NCBI RefSeq assembly: GCF_019399895.1
Contig: NC_091875.1
Span: 620,001-684,000, forward strand
DNA: 64,000 nucleotides
Reading direction: 5' to 3'
DNA from: Cardiocondyla obscurior
Taxonomy: Eukaryota > Arthropoda > Insecta > Hymenoptera > Formicidae
The notes under the pieces were generated by a model. It did no database searches, was not told where the DNA came from, and saw only the letters and a list, made by a program, of their open reading frames with translations. This document shows, piece by piece, positions 63,030 through 64,000 of the stretch (the stretch's first letter is position 1; the number at the start of each line of letters is the position of its first letter). Both the position numbers and the translations under genes were made by a program.

Positions 63030-64000
63030 GTAAGTAACTAGCCGCTCCATCACTTTTATTATTTTATTCGTAATTGCGAATTAACGTTCTTGCTTCCGCA
63101 TGAGCGTGTGCATATTACTCGGCGTGCGCGTCATACGACTGAGCGTGAGATAATCTTTGTCAGTTAGAAACGATCGAATTCTCAAAGTCGTAATTACGAC
63201 ACGCACATCTCCACACATGCACAAGCGCCGGCTTATTATTCACTATTAATTTGTTTTAAATTATACGTAAATTTTTTAATTAATTGAAAATTAAAATTTT
63301 CAAAAAAAGCTTTAAATGTTATTTAGATTAGTTTATCGATGAAATTCATTTTCTTTCAATCTATCGTATTACAACAAATCAATTCGTTCGTCGGTACTCG
63401 CGTAGTAAACGCACCTTTACACTCCGAGTTGGCGATCGACGACCGGGTCTAAAAAGGGGGAGGGGATAAAGAGAGATACCGTGGGGGCTCGAGGGGTATT
63501 ACGGGGTGAGAGGAAAAGACAAGGAGGAGGCGAGAGAACCGGACGTTTCGCCGCCTCCCACGCGAAAAGGATGAGAAACCGTGAAAAGAAAAGGAAAGAG
63601 AAAAGAAGACGAGGAGAAGAAAGGCACGGAGGACTGGAAGTCGCAACTTCCCCGACGCGAAATCACGCAAAATCTGGAAAATTTTGCGTTGGAAAATCGC
63701 GGTGTTCTTTTAAATTTATAATACAAAAAGAAAACTTTTTTTTTTTAATTTTTTTGGGGCTTATTGCATTTTATTTTACTAGACAGTGGCTCGTGAGATG
63801 ATTGTTCCGATTTTGTATTTTATTAATTAATTATATCGTCGATATATTTATTAATTTTTCTTGGCAGTAAAGGTTCGTTTACGGATGCAAACGTTGTACG
63901 ACTTAAATCACAGACGAATCAACTTTTATGTAATAAATTTTTTTTTTATATTGTTTAAAAAATTGAAACAAAAATTAATTCACGCTTATCAGCTTGTGTG
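63030..64000 (+). other. N: Start of the next intron of the Notch-like gene
   Basis: No further EGF exon is visible before the window ends. The sequence is partly purine-rich (63450-63640) and otherwise AT-rich. The exon completing the first EGF repeat should lie past 64000. Confidence 0.5.

Overview
The window is animal nuclear DNA, most likely from an insect and probably a hymenopteran such as an ant. The evidence is the small-exon/AT-rich-intron structure, long CpG-rich tracts, and a BET gene with the short and long isoform architecture known from Drosophila fs(1)h. The species call is inference. No bacterial, viral or CRISPR features were seen, and no intact transposon.

Layout. (1) 1-3.2 kb is AT-rich sequence downstream of the first gene; it holds the probable 3' UTR and a long imperfect inverted repeat. 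(2) 3.2-21.06 kb, minus strand, is a complete BET-family gene orthologous to fs(1)h/BRD4. I resolved 21 coding exons with consistent phases: a 1509-codon long form and an 888-codon short form. The short form ends by reading through one splice donor. (3) 21.07-26.15 kb holds the 5' introns and a large CpG island that is the likely fs(1)h promoter. (4) 27.04-28.08 kb, minus strand, is a complete four-exon EMG1/NEP1 rRNA methyltransferase gene (235 codons). (5) 28.50-32.01 kb, minus strand, is a complete ten-exon coiled-coil gene (548 codons) matching ODAD3/CCDC151, the outer dynein arm docking subunit. (6) From 33.5 kb, plus strand, a CpG-rich promoter and 5' UTR lead to a signal-peptide exon at 34.09-34.17 kb. 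After a 28.8-kb intron comes a 79-nt exon encoding the first half of an EGF repeat at 62.95-63.03 kb. The exon sizes and phases fit Notch, whose remainder would lie beyond the window.

The genes act in separate processes: chromatin reading and transcription elongation (fs(1)h), ribosome biogenesis (EMG1), motile cilia or sperm flagella (ODAD3) and, probably, cell-cell signalling (Notch). Each has a regulatory sign that fits: a CACGTG E-box just upstream of EMG1, a near-palindromic RFX X-box just upstream of ODAD3, and NRF1- and YY1-like motifs at the putative Notch promoter. The most unusual unexplained signal is four TTACGTAA sites within 2.3 kb of the long intron, two of them inside 16- and 18-bp perfect palindromes.

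All exon boundaries were read by eye from splice consensus, frame continuity and remembered family sequences. No alignment or expression data were available.
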